This document shows positions 13,640 to 14,430 of a stretch of DNA of 14,430 nucleotides, in pieces. The DNA comes from a bacterium. GTDB taxonomy: Bacteria; Ratteibacteria; UBA8468. The notes under the pieces were generated by a model. It did no database searches. It was not told the DNA's origin and saw nothing but the letters and a program-made list of their open reading frames with translations. A program made the position numbers and the translations under genes. Positions within the stretch are counted from its first letter, which is position 1. The number at the start of each line of letters is the position of its first letter. The stretch is taken from positions 1-14,430 of the forward strand of contig DAOWFY010000030.1 in the NCBI GenBank assembly GCA_030637775.1, written 5' to 3'.

Positions 13640-13959
13640 ATTTCTTTAAACTTTTTATCGCTGAAGGCTCTTATCGATTTATTTAACCTTTCATAGCGAC
13701 GCAGGAATCTTTTTGCCTCTTCAGTCAACCTTGAGCCCCCTCCCCCTTTTCCACCCCTATTCTTGTTTACAAAAACAAACCTTGCTCTTTTCTCCATAGC
13801 CGTAATATATCCCCAGGCACGGCGAAAGGAAATCCCCATCAGTTGAGCCGCCTCATTGATGGAGCCAGTCTTCTCAATTGCTTGAAACAAACGTGCTTTA
13901 CCTTCGCCAAAGATAGGTTTTCCGTCCTTCTCAATCCATACCTTAGACTTAACCTTCAT
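13630..13959 (-). CDS. ModE-type winged-helix regulator lacking the oxyanion-binding domain
   Basis: 109 residues matching the N-terminal DNA-binding domain of ModE: VWIEKDGKPIFGEG at 7-20, the helix-turn-helix ARLFQAIEKTGSINEAAQLMGISFRRAWGYI at about 22-52 with the LysR-like N-terminal fold, a wing with the glycine-rich stretch NRGGKGGGGSRLT at 67-79, then a last helix that would mediate dimerisation. Full ModE has two additional molybdate-binding TOBE (Mop) repeats and is about 260 residues; here the frame stops normally, so this is the short form, common in anaerobes. It likely controls the tup-moe-moa run, being translated directly before tupA, but its effector is unknown. GGAG precedes the ATG at 13957-13959, and three bases separate it from the mobA stop. 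Confidence 0.9.
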   Translation of the reverse strand: MKVKSKVWIEKDGKPIFGEGKARLFQAIEKTGSINEAAQLMGISFRRAWGYITAMEKRARFVFVNKNRGGKGGGGSRLTEEAKRFLRRYERLNKSIRAFSDKKFKEIWK

Positions 13960-13962
13960 CTT

Positions 13963-14430
13963 CTACTCCCCATTCCCCACTCCCTTTACTTTACTTAAAT
14001 CCTCCGGGGTGTTTATATTGGTAAATGCTTTGCGCTCATCTTCACTTACCTCTATATACTTACAATGGCAATCCTTTAAAAAATCCTTTATTGCTAACCT
14101 TTTTTGCTCTATCGCCATTTTTATCTTTGGTAGAACCCTCTTTGAGTAAACGCTATGTAGTGGCTCTATTTCTCCCTCCACAAGGGGAACAACAGCCTCT
14201 TGTATACCACCCTCGGCAGTAGCATCTAAAATCCTTTCTATCAAACCGTTATGCAAAAATGGCATATCGCAGGCAATAAAAAAAGCACTCTCCTTAGACA
14301 TCTTCTTCAAACCGGTATAGATGCCGCCTAAGGGTCCACATTCCTTCACTAAATCTTCTACCACTCTAACATCTTTAAAATTTAAAAAATTATCTTTTCT
14401 GTCGGTCACAATCATTATTTCCCCAAAAAA
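13963..14430 (-). CDS. mobA: Molybdenum cofactor guanylyltransferase, N-terminus cut by window edge
   Basis: The 156 visible codons are the C-terminal part; the frame runs off the right edge (the residues FFGEI precede the first in-frame ATG at 14415), so that ATG is internal and the nucleotide-binding LAGGxSxRMG motif lies outside. Visible family features: IMIVTD near the edge, GPLGGIYTGLKKM (GPLxGI, typical), the FFIACDMPFL metal-binding Asp motif, VPLVEGEIEPLHSVYSKRVLP (EPLHAxY class) and, at the end, FTNINTPEDL (NxNTPEDL). MobA couples GMP to molybdopterin to make the guanine dinucleotide cofactor of the DMSO reductase superfamily, which includes formate dehydrogenases. First gene of this run visible; the promoter of the cluster is presumably beyond 14430. 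Confidence 0.93.
   Translation of the reverse strand, partial: FFGEIMIVTDRKDNFLNFKDVRVVEDLVKECGPLGGIYTGLKKMSKESAFFIACDMPFLHNGLIERILDATAEGGIQEAVVPLVEGEIEPLHSVYSKRVLPKIKMAIEQKRLAIKDFLKDCHCKYIEVSEDERKAFTNINTPEDLSKVKGVGNGE

Overview
The window is a compact, completely co-directional bacterial gene cluster. All 18 genes I can support are on the minus strand, so transcription runs from high to low coordinates; both edges cut a gene (mobA at the right, cooS at the left). Most junctions overlap by 4 to 14 bases or have gaps under about 20 bases. No RNA gene, CRISPR array, insertion-sequence transposase or phage gene is visible. The DNA is moderately AT-rich, uses the standard code and has mostly ordinary Shine-Dalgarno sites. 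The gene content is that of an anaerobe using the Wood-Ljungdahl (reductive acetyl-CoA) pathway. I cannot fix the phylum: the dense palindromic repeats and bacterial-type CODH/CFeSP genes would suit an uncultivated anaerobic lineage (for example Omnitrophota or Aerophobota-like), but this is a guess.

In transcription order the first block (14430 to about 8950) is molybdenum/tungsten metabolism: mobA (partial), a short ModE-type regulator, the tungstate ABC importer tupA-tupB-tupC, then moeA and moaA. After a 137-base gap filled by a palindromic element come moaC and a MOSC-MogA fusion gene, which together continue pterin-cofactor synthesis. The second block is folate synthesis: folP and a pabB-pabC fusion. 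The third block (4602 to 1) is carbonyl-branch chemistry: cooC (nickel-insertion ATPase), a 60-residue unknown protein, acsD (corrinoid iron-sulfur protein small subunit), cooF (four-cluster ferredoxin), an FAD/NAD oxidoreductase and cooS (carbon monoxide dehydrogenase, cut at the left edge). A good sigma-70-type promoter lies over the 3' end of pabBC and probably starts the third block with an almost leaderless cooC message.

The three blocks fit one physiology. Tungstate or molybdate uptake and the guanylylated pterin cofactor would serve a formate dehydrogenase or similar enzyme (not in the window); folate supplies the C1 carrier of the methyl branch; CooS, CooC and AcsD act in the carbonyl branch and methyl transfer. 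The acetyl-CoA synthase subunit (AcsB) and the large CFeSP subunit (AcsC) are not here and may lie beyond position 1.

The most unusual aspect is a set of four unlike palindromic elements: one inserted in frame in pabBC (25 codons), one with perfect 26-base arms that supplies the C-terminus and stop of FolP and abuts the pabBC start, a tandem-hairpin element upstream of acsD, and a roughly 100-base palindrome between moaA and moaC.
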